Assembly: GCF_002910915.1 (NCBI RefSeq) | Contig: NZ_NEUF01000180.1 | Location: forward strand, 15,089-48,518 | DNA length: 33,430 nt | From: Streptomyces sp. SM10 | GTDB taxonomy: Bacteria > Actinomycetota > Actinomycetes > Streptomycetales > Streptomycetaceae | Reading direction: 5' to 3' | In this document: positions 23,280-30,320 of the stretch, piece after piece | Layout of the letters: every line of letters starts with the position of its first letter | How positions within the stretch are numbered: position 1 is the stretch's first letter | Position numbers and translations under genes: made by a program | Notes under the pieces: generated by a model | What the model was told of the DNA's origin: nothing | What the model saw: the letters and a program-made list of their open reading frames with translations, nothing else | The model's database searches: none

Positions 23280-23873
23280 TCAGGCGTCAATCGTGCGCGG
23301 CTTGTGGGCCGGCCGGGCCGCCTCATAAGTCGCAATGTCCGCTTCGTTCTGAAGAGTGAGGCTGATGTCGTCCAGCCCGTTCAGCAGCCGCCAGCGGGCG
23401 TTCTCGTCGAGCTCGAAGTCGGCCGTGATGCCCTCCGCGAGGACCTGGCGCCTCTCGAGGTCGACGGTGACCTCGGCCGTCGGGTCGGCCTCGGTGAGCT
23501 CCCAGAGGCTGTCGACGACCTTCTGGTCCAGGACGACGGTCAACAGACCGTTCTTCAGGGAGTTGCCGCGGAAGATGTCGGCGAACCGGGAGGAGATGAC
23601 GGCCTTGAAGCCGAAGTTCTGCAGGGCCCAGACCGCGTGCTCACGCGAGGAACCCGTACCGAAGTCGGGCCCGGCGACCAGAACCGAGGCGCCCTTGCGC
23701 TCGGGGCGGTTGAGGACGAAGTTCTCGTCCTTGCGCCAGGCCTCGAAGAGCCCGTCCTCGAAACCGTCGCGGGTGACCTTCTTCAGCCAGTGGGCGGGGA
23801 TGATCTGGTCGGTGTCCACGTTGCTGCGGCGCAGCGGGACGGCCCGGCCGGTGTGTGCGGTGAATGCTTCCAT
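23280..23873 (-). CDS. leuD: 3-isopropylmalate dehydratase small subunit
   Basis: Small subunit of isopropylmalate isomerase, leucine synthesis. 197 residues from the ATG complement of 23871-23873 (MEAFTAHTGRAVPLRRSNVD). The swivelling domain motifs NVDTDQIIPAHWLK, VAGPDFGTGSSREHAVWAL and SRFADIFRGNSLKNGLL are intact. It follows leuC after 5 bp, so the two subunits are co-translated. Beyond the stop no strong terminator is seen before the 75-residue gene. Confidence 0.97.
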   Translation of the reverse strand: MEAFTAHTGRAVPLRRSNVDTDQIIPAHWLKKVTRDGFEDGLFEAWRKDENFVLNRPERKGASVLVAGPDFGTGSSREHAVWALQNFGFKAVISSRFADIFRGNSLKNGLLTVVLDQKVVDSLWELTEADPTAEVTVDLERRQVLAEGITADFELDENARWRLLNGLDDISLTLQNEADIATYEAARPAHKPRTIDA

Positions 23874-23878
23874 GGCTC

Positions 23879-25303
23879 TCAGACTCCGGCAGGCGTGCGG
23901 TCGTCGGACAGATCGGCGGGCGAGGCCAGGTGGCCCAGCACGGCGGTGGCGGCGGCGACCTGCGGGGAGACCAGGTGAGTGCGGCCGCCCTTGCCCTGCC
24001 GGCCCTCGAAGTTGCGGTTCGAGGTGGAGGCGGAGCGCTCGCCGGGGGCCAGCTGGTCGGGGTTCATGCCGAGGCACATCGAGCACCCCGCGTGCCGCCA
24101 TTCGGCGCCGGCGGCGGTGAAGACCTTGTCCAGGCCCTCCTCGACCGCCTGGAGGGCGACCCGGACGGAGCCCGGGACGACCAGCATCCGTACACCGTCG
24201 GCGACTTTGCGGCCGTCCATGATCGAGGCCGCGTTGCGCAGGTCCTCGATGCGTCCGTTGGTGCAGGAACCTACGAACACCGTGTCCACGTTGATCTCGC
24301 GCAGCGGCTGGCCGGCGGTCAACCCCATGTACTCCAGGGCCTTTTCGGCGGCGTAGCGCTCCGAGGCGTCCTCGTACGAAGAGGGGTCGGGGACGTTCGC
24401 CGACAGGGGTGCGCCCTGGCCGGGGTTGGTGCCCCAGGTGACGAACGGAGCCAGCGAGGCGCCGTCGATGACGACCTCGGCGTCGAATACGGCGTCGTCG
24501 TCGGTGCGCAGCGTCTTCCAGTACTCCACCGCGGCGTCCCACTCCTCGCCCCGGGGCGCGTGGTCACGGCCCCGGAGGTAGGCGAAGGTGGTCTCGTCGG
24601 GGGCGATCATGCCCGCACGGGCGCCGGCCTCGATCGACATGTTGCAGATGGTCATCCGGGCCTCCATCGAGAGCTTCTCGATGGCGGAGCCGCGGTACTC
24701 CAGGATGTAGCCCTGTCCGCCGCCGGTGCCGATCCGGGCGATGATGGCCAGGATGAGGTCCTTGGCGGTGACGCTGTCGGGGAGTTCGCCCTCGACGGTG
24801 ATCGCCATGGTCCGGGGGCGGGCCAGGGGCAGCGTCTGGGTGGCCAGGACGTGCTCGACCTGGCTGGTGCCGATACCGAAGGCCAGCGCTCCGAACGCGC
24901 CGTGCGTGGAGGTGTGCGAGTCGCCGCAGACGACCGTGGTGCCGGGCTGGGTCAGTCCCAGCTGCGGGCCGACCACGTGCACGACACCCTGCTCGACGTC
25001 ACCCAGCGGGTGCAGCCGGACGCCGAACTCCGCGCAGTTCTTGCGCAGGGTCTCCAACTGGGCGCGGGAGACCGGGTCCGCGATCGGCTTGTCGATGTCG
25101 AGGGTCGGGGTGTTGTGGTCCTCGGTGGCGATGGTGAGGTCGAGACGCCGCACCGGCCGGCCGGCCTGGCGCAGGCCGTCGAACGCCTGCGGGCTGGTCA
25201 CCTCGTGCAGCAGGTGCAGATCGATGAAGAGGAGGTCGGGCTCACCATCGGCGCGCCGGACGACGTGGTCGTCCCAGACCTTCTCCGCGAGTGTCCTACC
25301 CAT
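23879..25303 (-). CDS. leuC: 3-isopropylmalate dehydratase large subunit
   Basis: Catalytic subunit of isopropylmalate isomerase, converting 2- to 3-isopropylmalate with a [4Fe-4S] cluster. 474 residues, ATG start with GGAGGG. Cluster ligands are Cys347 (VGSCTNGR), Cys407 and Cys410 (GCSMCLG). GDSHTSTHGAFGALAFGIGTSQVEHVLATQ and the Arg/Ser active-site region SNRNFEGRQGKG are present. The divergent NdgR-type regulator shares the 173-bp upstream region, as for leuCD in other actinobacteria where this IclR protein controls leucine genes. Confidence 0.97.
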   Translation of the reverse strand: MGRTLAEKVWDDHVVRRADGEPDLLFIDLHLLHEVTSPQAFDGLRQAGRPVRRLDLTIATEDHNTPTLDIDKPIADPVSRAQLETLRKNCAEFGVRLHPLGDVEQGVVHVVGPQLGLTQPGTTVVCGDSHTSTHGAFGALAFGIGTSQVEHVLATQTLPLARPRTMAITVEGELPDSVTAKDLILAIIARIGTGGGQGYILEYRGSAIEKLSMEARMTICNMSIEAGARAGMIAPDETTFAYLRGRDHAPRGEEWDAAVEYWKTLRTDDDAVFDAEVVIDGASLAPFVTWGTNPGQGAPLSANVPDPSSYEDASERYAAEKALEYMGLTAGQPLREINVDTVFVGSCTNGRIEDLRNAASIMDGRKVADGVRMLVVPGSVRVALQAVEEGLDKVFTAAGAEWRHAGCSMCLGMNPDQLAPGERSASTSNRNFEGRQGKGGRTHLVSPQVAAATAVLGHLASPADLSDDRTPAGV

Positions 25304-25317
25304 CGCTTTCCCTCCGA

Positions 25318-25333
25318 CCGGCGTCTTCGCCGG
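25318..25333 (-). promoter_or_regulatory. Small hairpin in the leuC leader
   Basis: CCGGCG-tctt-CGCCGG just upstream of the GGAGGG ribosome binding site of leuC. It could affect translation start. I see no leader peptide rich in Leu codons, so classical attenuation is not supported. Confidence 0.3.
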
Positions 25334-25441
25334 CCCAACTAGAGATTCGGGTGCCGCCGTCCGGACCCCCGAGCGGGGCGGTGGCTGCGGGCCGTTGTAC
25401 GGCTGCCTCTACAGGTTCGCAACTTCCGGGGAAAATTGAAC

Positions 25442-25470
25442 TTGCGTTTCACAGAGTGAGACGCGAGTAT
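25442..25470 (+). promoter_or_regulatory. ndgR promoter with inverted repeat in the spacer
   Basis: TTGCGT (25442-25447), a 17-nt spacer and GAGTAT (25465-25470) form a promoter 6 nt from the ndgR ATG, predicting a leaderless mRNA. The inverted repeat GCGTTTCAC-aga-GTGAGACGC (25444-25464, one mismatch) fills the spacer and is the best candidate NdgR operator. Confidence 0.6.
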
Positions 25471-25476
25471 CGTCGT

Positions 25477-26193
25477 ATGGACAACTCTAGCGGCGTCGGC
25501 GTTCTCGACAAGGCAGCTCTGGTATTGAGCGCCCTGGAGTCCGGTCCGGCCACCCTCGCCGGGCTGGTCGCGGCGACAGGGCTCGCACGACCCACGGCAC
25601 ACAGACTCGCCGTGGCACTCGAACACCACCGCATGGTGGCGAGGGACATGCAGGGCCGTTTCATTCTCGGCCCCCGGCTCGCGGAGCTCGCGGCAGCGGC
25701 CGGCGAGGACCGCCTCCTGGCGACGGCCGGACCCGTACTCACACATCTGCGCGACATCACCGGCGAGAGCGCGCAGCTCTACCGCCGGCAGGGCGACATG
25801 CGGATCTGCGTGGCGGCGGCGGAGCGCCTGTCCGGACTGCGGGACACCGTGCCGGTCGGCTCCACGCTCACGATGAAGGCGGGCTCCTCCGCCCAGATCC
25901 TGATGGCCTGGGAGGAGCCGGAGCGCCTGCACCGGGGCCTGCAGGGCGCCCGCTTCACGGCCACGGCCCTCTCCGGTGTACGGCGGCGGGGCTGGGCCCA
26001 GTCGATCGGCGAGCGCGAGCCCGGCGTGGCCTCGGTCTCGGCGCCGGTGCGCGGGCCGTCGAACCGGGTGGTCGCCGCGGTCTCCGTCTCCGGCCCGATC
26101 GAGCGGCTCACCCGCCACCCGGGCAGGATGCACGCGCAGGCCATCATCGACTCGGCCGCACGACTGAGCGAGGCACTGCGTCGCACGGGCTGA
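25477..26193 (+). CDS. ndgR: IclR-family regulator of leucine/amino-acid genes (NdgR type)
   Basis: IclR regulator, 238 residues, beginning MDNSSGVGVLDKAALVLSALE. The winged helix-turn-helix occupies about 15-75 (LAGLVAATGLARPTAHRLAVALEHHRMV) and the effector domain follows (LRDTVPVGSTLTMKAGSSAQILMAW; RGWAQSIGEREPGVASVSAPV). It is divergent from leuCD, the arrangement of NdgR in S. coelicolor, AreB in S. clavuligerus and LtbR in corynebacteria, which bind the shared intergenic region and control leucine genes. No Shine-Dalgarno; the ATG lies 6 nt from the -10. Autoregulation through the inverted repeat at 25444-25464 is likely. Confidence 0.95.
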   Translation: MDNSSGVGVLDKAALVLSALESGPATLAGLVAATGLARPTAHRLAVALEHHRMVARDMQGRFILGPRLAELAAAAGEDRLLATAGPVLTHLRDITGESAQLYRRQGDMRICVAAAERLSGLRDTVPVGSTLTMKAGSSAQILMAWEEPERLHRGLQGARFTATALSGVRRRGWAQSIGEREPGVASVSAPVRGPSNRVVAAVSVSGPIERLTRHPGRMHAQAIIDSAARLSEALRRTG

Positions 26194-26320
26194 ATCCCCT
26201 CACCTCACCCTCTCCTGGCCGCCCCAGCGTCGTGGCGGCCCAAGTCACGCGTCACGCACCCGAGATGGGCTCTCACCCGCACTCAACTCCGGCGGGAGCG
26301 CTCGTCGCGCGTACACGCAG

Positions 26321-26349
26321 AAGGCCCCTCACCGAAGTGAAGGGCCTTT
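26321..26349 (-). terminator. Terminator of the tRNA cluster
   Basis: A 12-bp stem with loop of about 4 nt, 17 nt beyond the last tRNA. The irregular position is a U-G wobble on the minus strand and C-A on the plus strand. A TTCTGC tail follows on the minus strand; TTTCC follows on the plus strand, so it may also stop ndgR transcripts. Confidence 0.7.
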
Positions 26350-26365
26350 CCGTACCGCTGTGTTG

Positions 26366-26438
26366 TACCCCCGACCGGATTCGAACCGGCGCTACTGCCG
26401 TGAGAGGGCAGCGTGCTAGGCCGCTACACAACGGGGGC
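26366..26438 (-). tRNA. tRNA-Glu (CUC), copy 1
   Basis: Complete cloverleaf of 73 nt without encoded CCA. Acceptor GCCCCCG pairs with CGGGGGT, anticodon loop CTCTCAC gives CUC, T arm GGTTCGAATCC. Third-position-independent identity to the other two copies. Confidence 0.95.
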
Positions 26439-26457
26439 TTGTTACTTCGGTCTTGCG

Positions 26458-26529
26458 CTGGGCTACCAGGACTCGAACCTAGAATGACGGTACCAGAAAC
26501 CGTAGTGTTGCCAATTACACCATAGCCCA
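26458..26529 (-). tRNA. tRNA-Gln (CUG), copy 1
   Basis: 72 nt. Acceptor TGGGCTA pairs with TAGCCCA, anticodon loop TTCTGGT gives CUG, T arm GGTTCGAGTCC, discriminator G. No encoded CCA. Confidence 0.95.
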
Positions 26530-26541
26530 TGGTGTGACAAG

Positions 26542-26614
26542 TACCCCCGACCGGATTCGAACCGGCGCTACTGCCGTGAGAGGGCAGCGTGCTAGGCCGC
26601 TACACAACGGGGGC
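26542..26614 (-). tRNA. tRNA-Glu (CUC), copy 2
   Basis: 73 nt, identical to copy 1. It lies 12 bp before tRNA-Gln copy 1 in transcription order and is the only Glu copy without its own Gln partner downstream in a 164-bp unit. Confidence 0.95.
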
Positions 26615-26699
26615 CCTGGCGATCCTCACCCGACGTCAGTCGGATGATTTCACCGCAGGAACGTGGGTGCGACCCGAATGTTCATGCGGGATGGATCTG

Positions 26700-26772
26700 T
26701 ACCCCCGACCGGATTCGAACCGGCGCTACTGCCGTGAGAGGGCAGCGTGCTAGGCCGCTACACAACGGGGGC
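26700..26772 (-). tRNA. tRNA-Glu (CUC), copy 3
   Basis: 73 nt, identical to copies 1 and 2; part of the second 164-bp duplicated unit. Confidence 0.95.
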
Positions 26773-26791
26773 TTGTTACTTCGGTCTTGCG

Positions 26792-26863
26792 CTGGGCTAC
26801 CAGGACTCGAACCTAGAATGACGGTACCAGAAACCGTAGTGTTGCCAATTACACCATAGCCCA
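26792..26863 (-). tRNA. tRNA-Gln (CUG), copy 2
   Basis: 72 nt, identical to copy 1. It is the first gene of the cluster in the direction of transcription. No clear promoter is seen in the 85 bp between it and the HAD gene. Confidence 0.95.
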
Positions 26864-26948
26864 CTGAAACGCAACCCCTGGGGGTTCTGTTTCTGTCTGC
26901 GCTTCCCGGCCGGATCTTTCGGCCCGCTCCGGTGGCGCAGGAAGAACA

Positions 26949-27668
26949 TTACCTGAAGGTGTCCGGCGCTCCAAAACGGGTATTGCCTGCCAGCAAGCCG
27001 GGAAGCTCGTCGAGGCCGGTGATCCGCACGAGCTCGGGGCGTCCGCCCTGTCCTTCCCTGTCCAGCCAGATCCCGGTGAGCCCGGCGGCCACCGCGCCGG
27101 CAGCATCGATGTCGGGCTCGTTCCCCACGTACGCCACCTCGTGCGGGTCGAGCTCCAGTGCCTGGCAGGCCGCGTGGAAGGCGCCCGCCTCCGGCTTGGA
27201 GATCCCCAGTTCGGCGGCGCACACCACCGCCTCGAAGCGGTCACGGACGCCGAGGGCGCGCAGCTTGCGGTCCTGGTGGTGGACGGTCGAGTTCGACAGG
27301 ACGGCGTGCCGGAAGCTCCCTGCCAGCCGGTCGAGGACCGGGACGGTGTCGGGGAACAGGGCCCAGGAGGCCTCGTAGTGGCCCGCGTGCCGTCCGAACC
27401 AGCCGTCGGCCTCCACGTCGCTCAGCCACCGCCCCAGAAAGGCCCGGACGCGCTCCCTGCGCTGCTGCTGGAAGTCGAGCTCCCCCGCGGCGAAACGTGC
27501 CCACTGCACGTCCGTGACGGCCTTCCAGACGTCGAGCGCGTGCTCCGGGGACCTGTACGCCGCGGGCAGCCCCTCGATCTCCAGGTGCTTGCGCATCCCG
27601 GCGCGGTCGGCGCCGGAGTAGTCGAAGATCGTGTCGTCGATGTCCCAGAGCACCGCGCGGATCGTCAT
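26949..27668 (-). CDS. HAD-superfamily hydrolase
   Basis: A 239-residue haloacid-dehalogenase-fold phosphatase starting MTIRAVLWDIDDTIFDYSGA. Motif I is DIDDT with nucleophile Asp and acid/base Asp, motif II is VLSNS, motif III is the Lys in SKPEAGAF, and motif IV is VGNEPDID. A helical cap lies between motifs I and II, as in subclass I (YjjG or phosphoglycolate-phosphatase-like). Substrate cannot be told from sequence. The ATG has no close Shine-Dalgarno and sits 7 nt after TAGGTT. It is separated from gltX by a strong terminator and followed by the tRNA cluster. Confidence 0.92.
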   Translation of the reverse strand: MTIRAVLWDIDDTIFDYSGADRAGMRKHLEIEGLPAAYRSPEHALDVWKAVTDVQWARFAAGELDFQQQRRERVRAFLGRWLSDVEADGWFGRHAGHYEASWALFPDTVPVLDRLAGSFRHAVLSNSTVHHQDRKLRALGVRDRFEAVVCAAELGISKPEAGAFHAACQALELDPHEVAYVGNEPDIDAAGAVAAGLTGIWLDREGQGGRPELVRITGLDELPGLLAGNTRFGAPDTFR

Positions 27669-27675
27669 GGGGGCG

Positions 27676-27681
27676 AACCTA
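27676..27681 (-). promoter_or_regulatory. Candidate -10 box (TAGGTT) of the HAD gene
   Basis: TAGGTT on the minus strand, 7 nt before the ATG. GGAGG occurs just upstream but about 13 nt from the start, too far for normal use. It is placed 40 bp after the gltX terminator, supporting separate transcription. Confidence 0.45.
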
Positions 27682-27720
27682 CCTCCCGGGCCGCTCCCAC
27701 GGGGTGGCCCCGGACCGCGA

Positions 27721-27764
27721 ACGCCGGAGGCCGGGCTCCCCACAGGGAGCCCGGCCTCCGGCGT
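27721..27764 (-). terminator. Strong terminator of gltX
   Basis: Perfect 20-bp stem, arms 27721-27740 and 27745-27764, loop CACA, beginning 16 nt after the gltX stop. No T-run, GC-rich. Its inner arm GGCCGGGCTCCC also occurs in the hairpin at 22091-22120. Confidence 0.85.
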
Positions 27765-27779
27765 CACGCGTACGACCCG

Positions 27780-29261
27780 TTACGCGGCGAGCTTCGCCAG
27801 CGCCGCGTCGATGCGGGCGATCGTCCTGTCACGGCCCAGGATCTCCAGCGACTCGAAGAGCGGCAGGCCGACCGTGCGGCCCGTGACGGCGACGCGGACC
27901 GGGGCCTGCGCCTTGCCGAGCTTCAGACCGTGCTTCTCGCCGGCGGTGAGGACGGCGTTCTTCAGCGCCTCGGCGTTCCACTCGGCGGCGGTCAGTTCGG
28001 CGCGGGCCGTGACGAGCAGGGCGTCGGAGCCCTCCTTCATCGCCTTCGCCCAGGACGCCTCGTCGTGGACCGGCTCGTCCAGGAAGAGGAAGTCGACGTT
28101 GGCCGTGATGTCCGAGAGAACCGTCACACGGGTCTGGGCGTGGGGCGCGATCTCGGCGAACTGCTCCGCGTCGAAGGCCTCGGGCGCCCAGGGGGCGAAC
28201 GGCGCCTTCAGCCAGGGGCCGCAGGCCTCGGTGAAGGTCTTCACGTCGAGCATCCGCAGGTGCTCGGCGTTGATGTGCTCGGCCTTCTTCAGGTCGAAGC
28301 GTGCCGGGTTGGCGTTGACGTCGGCGATGTCGAACGCCGCGACCAACTCGTCCCGGCCGAAGATGTCGCGGTCCTCGGCGATCGACCAGCCGAGCAGCGA
28401 CAGGTAGTTGAGCAGCCCCTCGGGCAGGAAGCCGCGCTCACGGTAGAGGTTGAGCGAGGCCTGCGGGTCACGCTTGGAGAGCTTCTTGTTGCCCTCCCCC
28501 ATGACGTAAGGGAGGTGGCCGAAGGCCGGGGTGTCCTTGGCGATGCCCAGCTCGATGAGCGCCCGGTAGAGGGCGATCTGGCGCGGGGTGGAGGAGAGCA
28601 GGTCCTCGCCGCGCAGGACGTGGGTGATCTCCATCAGCGCGTCGTCGACGGGGTTGACGAGCGTGTAGAGGGGAGCACCGTTGGCGCGGACGATGCCGTA
28701 GTCCGGCACGTTCTCGGGCTGGACCGTGATGTCGCCGCGGACCAGGTCGGTGAAGGTGATCGCCTCGTCGGGCATCCGGAAGCGGACGATCGCGGTACGG
28801 CCCTCGGCCTCGTACGCGGTCTTCTGCTCGGCGCTCAGGTCGCGGCAGTGGCCGTCGTAGCCCGAGGGCTTGCCGGCGGCGCGAGCCGCGTCGCGACGGG
28901 TGTCGAGCTCCTCGGTGGTGCAGTAGCAGTGATACGCGTGGCCCGCGGCCAGGAGCTTCTCCGCGACGTCCCTGTAGAGGTCCATGCGCTGCGACTGGCG
29001 GTACGGGGCGTGCGGGCCGCCGACCTCGGGGCCCTCGTCCCAGTCCAGGCCGAGCCAGCGCATCGAGTCCAGCAGCTGGCCGTAGGACTCCTCGGAGTCC
29101 CGGGCCGCGTCGGTGTCCTCGATACGGAAGACCAGCGTGCCCTGGTGGTGTCGGGCGAAGGCCCAGTTGAAGAGGGCGGTACGGACCAGGCCCACGTGGG
29201 GGTTGCCGGTCGGGGAGGGACAGAAACGTACACGTACAGGTGCGACTGGTGCGTTAACCAC
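27780..29261 (-). CDS. gltX: Glutamyl-tRNA synthetase, probably non-discriminating
   Basis: Class I synthetase charging tRNA-Glu. 493 residues, GTG start. The HIGH-equivalent is SPTGNPHVGLVRTALFNW and the KMSKS-equivalent is NKKLSKRDPQASL. DVMEITHVLRGEDLLSSTPRQ-like residues are seen as ITHVLRGEDLLSST. Actinobacteria generally lack GlnRS, so this enzyme is expected to charge tRNA-Gln with Glu as well, for correction by GatCAB. Both substrates, tRNA-Glu and tRNA-Gln, are encoded about 1 kb downstream. Its start overlaps the end of the upstream hydrolase gene by 8 bp, so the two are co-translated. Confidence 0.97.
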   Translation of the reverse strand: MVNAPVAPVRVRFCPSPTGNPHVGLVRTALFNWAFARHHQGTLVFRIEDTDAARDSEESYGQLLDSMRWLGLDWDEGPEVGGPHAPYRQSQRMDLYRDVAEKLLAAGHAYHCYCTTEELDTRRDAARAAGKPSGYDGHCRDLSAEQKTAYEAEGRTAIVRFRMPDEAITFTDLVRGDITVQPENVPDYGIVRANGAPLYTLVNPVDDALMEITHVLRGEDLLSSTPRQIALYRALIELGIAKDTPAFGHLPYVMGEGNKKLSKRDPQASLNLYRERGFLPEGLLNYLSLLGWSIAEDRDIFGRDELVAAFDIADVNANPARFDLKKAEHINAEHLRMLDVKTFTEACGPWLKAPFAPWAPEAFDAEQFAEIAPHAQTRVTVLSDITANVDFLFLDEPVHDEASWAKAMKEGSDALLVTARAELTAAEWNAEALKNAVLTAGEKHGLKLGKAQAPVRVAVTGRTVGLPLFESLEILGRDRTIARIDAALAKLAA

Positions 29262-30030
29262 GCTTGATCACCTTGTTGGTGAGAGTGCCGATGCCTTCGA
29301 TGGTGACGGCGACCTCGTCGCCGACGTGCAGGGGGCCGACCCCTGCGGGGGTCCCGGTGAGGATCACGTCGCCCGGGAGCAGGGTCATCGCTTCCGTGAT
29401 GTGGACGACCAGGTCCTCGACGGAGCGGATCATGTCGCTCGTGCGGCCGAGTTGTCGCTGCTCGCCGTTGACCGTGGCCTGGATCGCCAGGTCACCGGGG
29501 TCGACGTCCGTCTCCACCCAGGGTCCGAGGGGGCAGGAGGTGTCGAACCCCTTCGCCCGGGCCCACTGGCTCTCGCGCCGCTGGACGTCGCGCGCGGTGA
29601 CGTCGTTGGCGCAGGTGTAGCCGAAGACGACGTCCTTGACGCGCTCGCGCGGGACCTCGCGGCACATGCGGCCGATCACCACGGCCAGCTCGGCCTCGTG
29701 GTGCAGTTCCTCGGAGAAGGAGGGGTACTCGATGGAGTCGCCGGCACCGATCACCGAGGTGGTCGGCTTGAAGAAGGCGACGGGCACATCCGGGACCTCG
29801 TTGCCCATCTCGGCGGCGTGCTCGGCGTAGTTGCGGCCGATGGCCACGACCTTGTTGGGGAGCACAGGCGGCAGCAGCCGGACCTTCTTCAGCGGGACCT
29901 TGGTCCCGGAGAGTTCGAAGTCGGTGTACGGGATGCCCTTGATGATGTCGAGGACGAGGCTGTCGGGGCTGTCGCCCTCGACCGCGCCGAAGGCGACATT
30001 GCCGTCGATGGAGAACCTGGCGATGCGCAC
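29254..30030 (-). CDS. Fumarylacetoacetate hydrolase-family protein
   Basis: A 258-residue FAH-superfamily hydrolase/decarboxylase. GTG start with GAGGGGCG ahead. The short N-terminal domain is followed by KVVAIGRNYAEHAAEMG, FFKPTTSVIGAGDSIEYP and the metal-binding EELHHEAELAVVIGR, then GYTCANDVTARDVQ and the C-terminal VILTGTPAGVGPLHVGDEV. Metal ligands and the catalytic His/Glu are intact, so it should be active on a beta-diketo or oxaloacetate-like substrate, which cannot be named. Overlap with gltX is conserved in streptomycetes as I recall and suggests joint expression rather than shared chemistry. Confidence 0.93.
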   Translation of the reverse strand: MRIARFSIDGNVAFGAVEGDSPDSLVLDIIKGIPYTDFELSGTKVPLKKVRLLPPVLPNKVVAIGRNYAEHAAEMGNEVPDVPVAFFKPTTSVIGAGDSIEYPSFSEELHHEAELAVVIGRMCREVPRERVKDVVFGYTCANDVTARDVQRRESQWARAKGFDTSCPLGPWVETDVDPGDLAIQATVNGEQRQLGRTSDMIRSVEDLVVHITEAMTLLPGDVILTGTPAGVGPLHVGDEVAVTIEGIGTLTNKVIKRG

Positions 30031-30153
30031 GGGATGCTGTCGCCCCTCACTTACTGGCTGGCTGAAGACTGACGCTCCAGGCTATCGCCTCTCGCCCGGC
30101 GAGGTCCGCCCCATTCCGGAGCGCCGCCCCGTGCCTGTGGCCGCATCACGGCG

Positions 30154-30196
30154 GAAAGCCCGGGCGGCCGGTACTGCCGGGGCTGCCGGGGCTTTC
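30154..30196 (-). terminator. Hairpin between the 60-aa gene and the FAH-family gene
   Basis: GAAAGCCC (30154-30161) pairs with GGGCTTTC (30189-30196) and the interior contains a second stem CCGG-tactg-CCGG. It lies downstream of the 60-aa gene and upstream of the FAH gene. A further small hairpin GTCGGC-gagga-GCCGAC is at 30245-30261 and an oligo-A tract (T on the minus strand) at 30278-30283. Confidence 0.45.
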
Positions 30197-30320
30197 GGCA
30201 CCGCCGGGAGCGGCCTGCCGGGTGTCGCGACGTGGCGGGCTCCCGTCGGCGAGGAGCCGACGTGCGCGAGAAGCGAGAAAAAAGAGGACAGCCTCGCGCG
30301 GGGCGCCGGGCAGGCGGCGG

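Larger units (their letters stand above)
26366..26529 (-). repeat. Exact duplication of a Gln-Glu tRNA unit, copy A
   Basis: This 164-bp block (tRNA-Gln, 19-bp spacer, tRNA-Glu) is identical to 26700-26863, including the non-functional spacer; identity extends 2 bp past the Glu end to 26364 and 26698. Confidence 0.95.
26700..26863 (-). repeat. Exact duplication of a Gln-Glu tRNA unit, copy B
   Basis: Identical to 26366-26529 over all 164 bp, including the 19-bp spacer 26773-26791. Confidence 0.95.

Noticed and set aside
25304..25441. Leucine attenuator with a leader peptide before leuC
   Set aside because: There is a small hairpin but no short open frame with clustered Leu codons on the minus strand.
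26366..26863. Attachment site or integrated element at the tRNA genes
   Set aside because: tRNA genes are common integration targets, but there is no integrase, no partial tRNA repeat at a distance, and flanking genes are core genes.
26232..26864. Small frames across the tRNA cluster, giving repeated near-identical peptides
   Set aside because: The repeated peptide is only the translation of identical tRNA genes in both directions.
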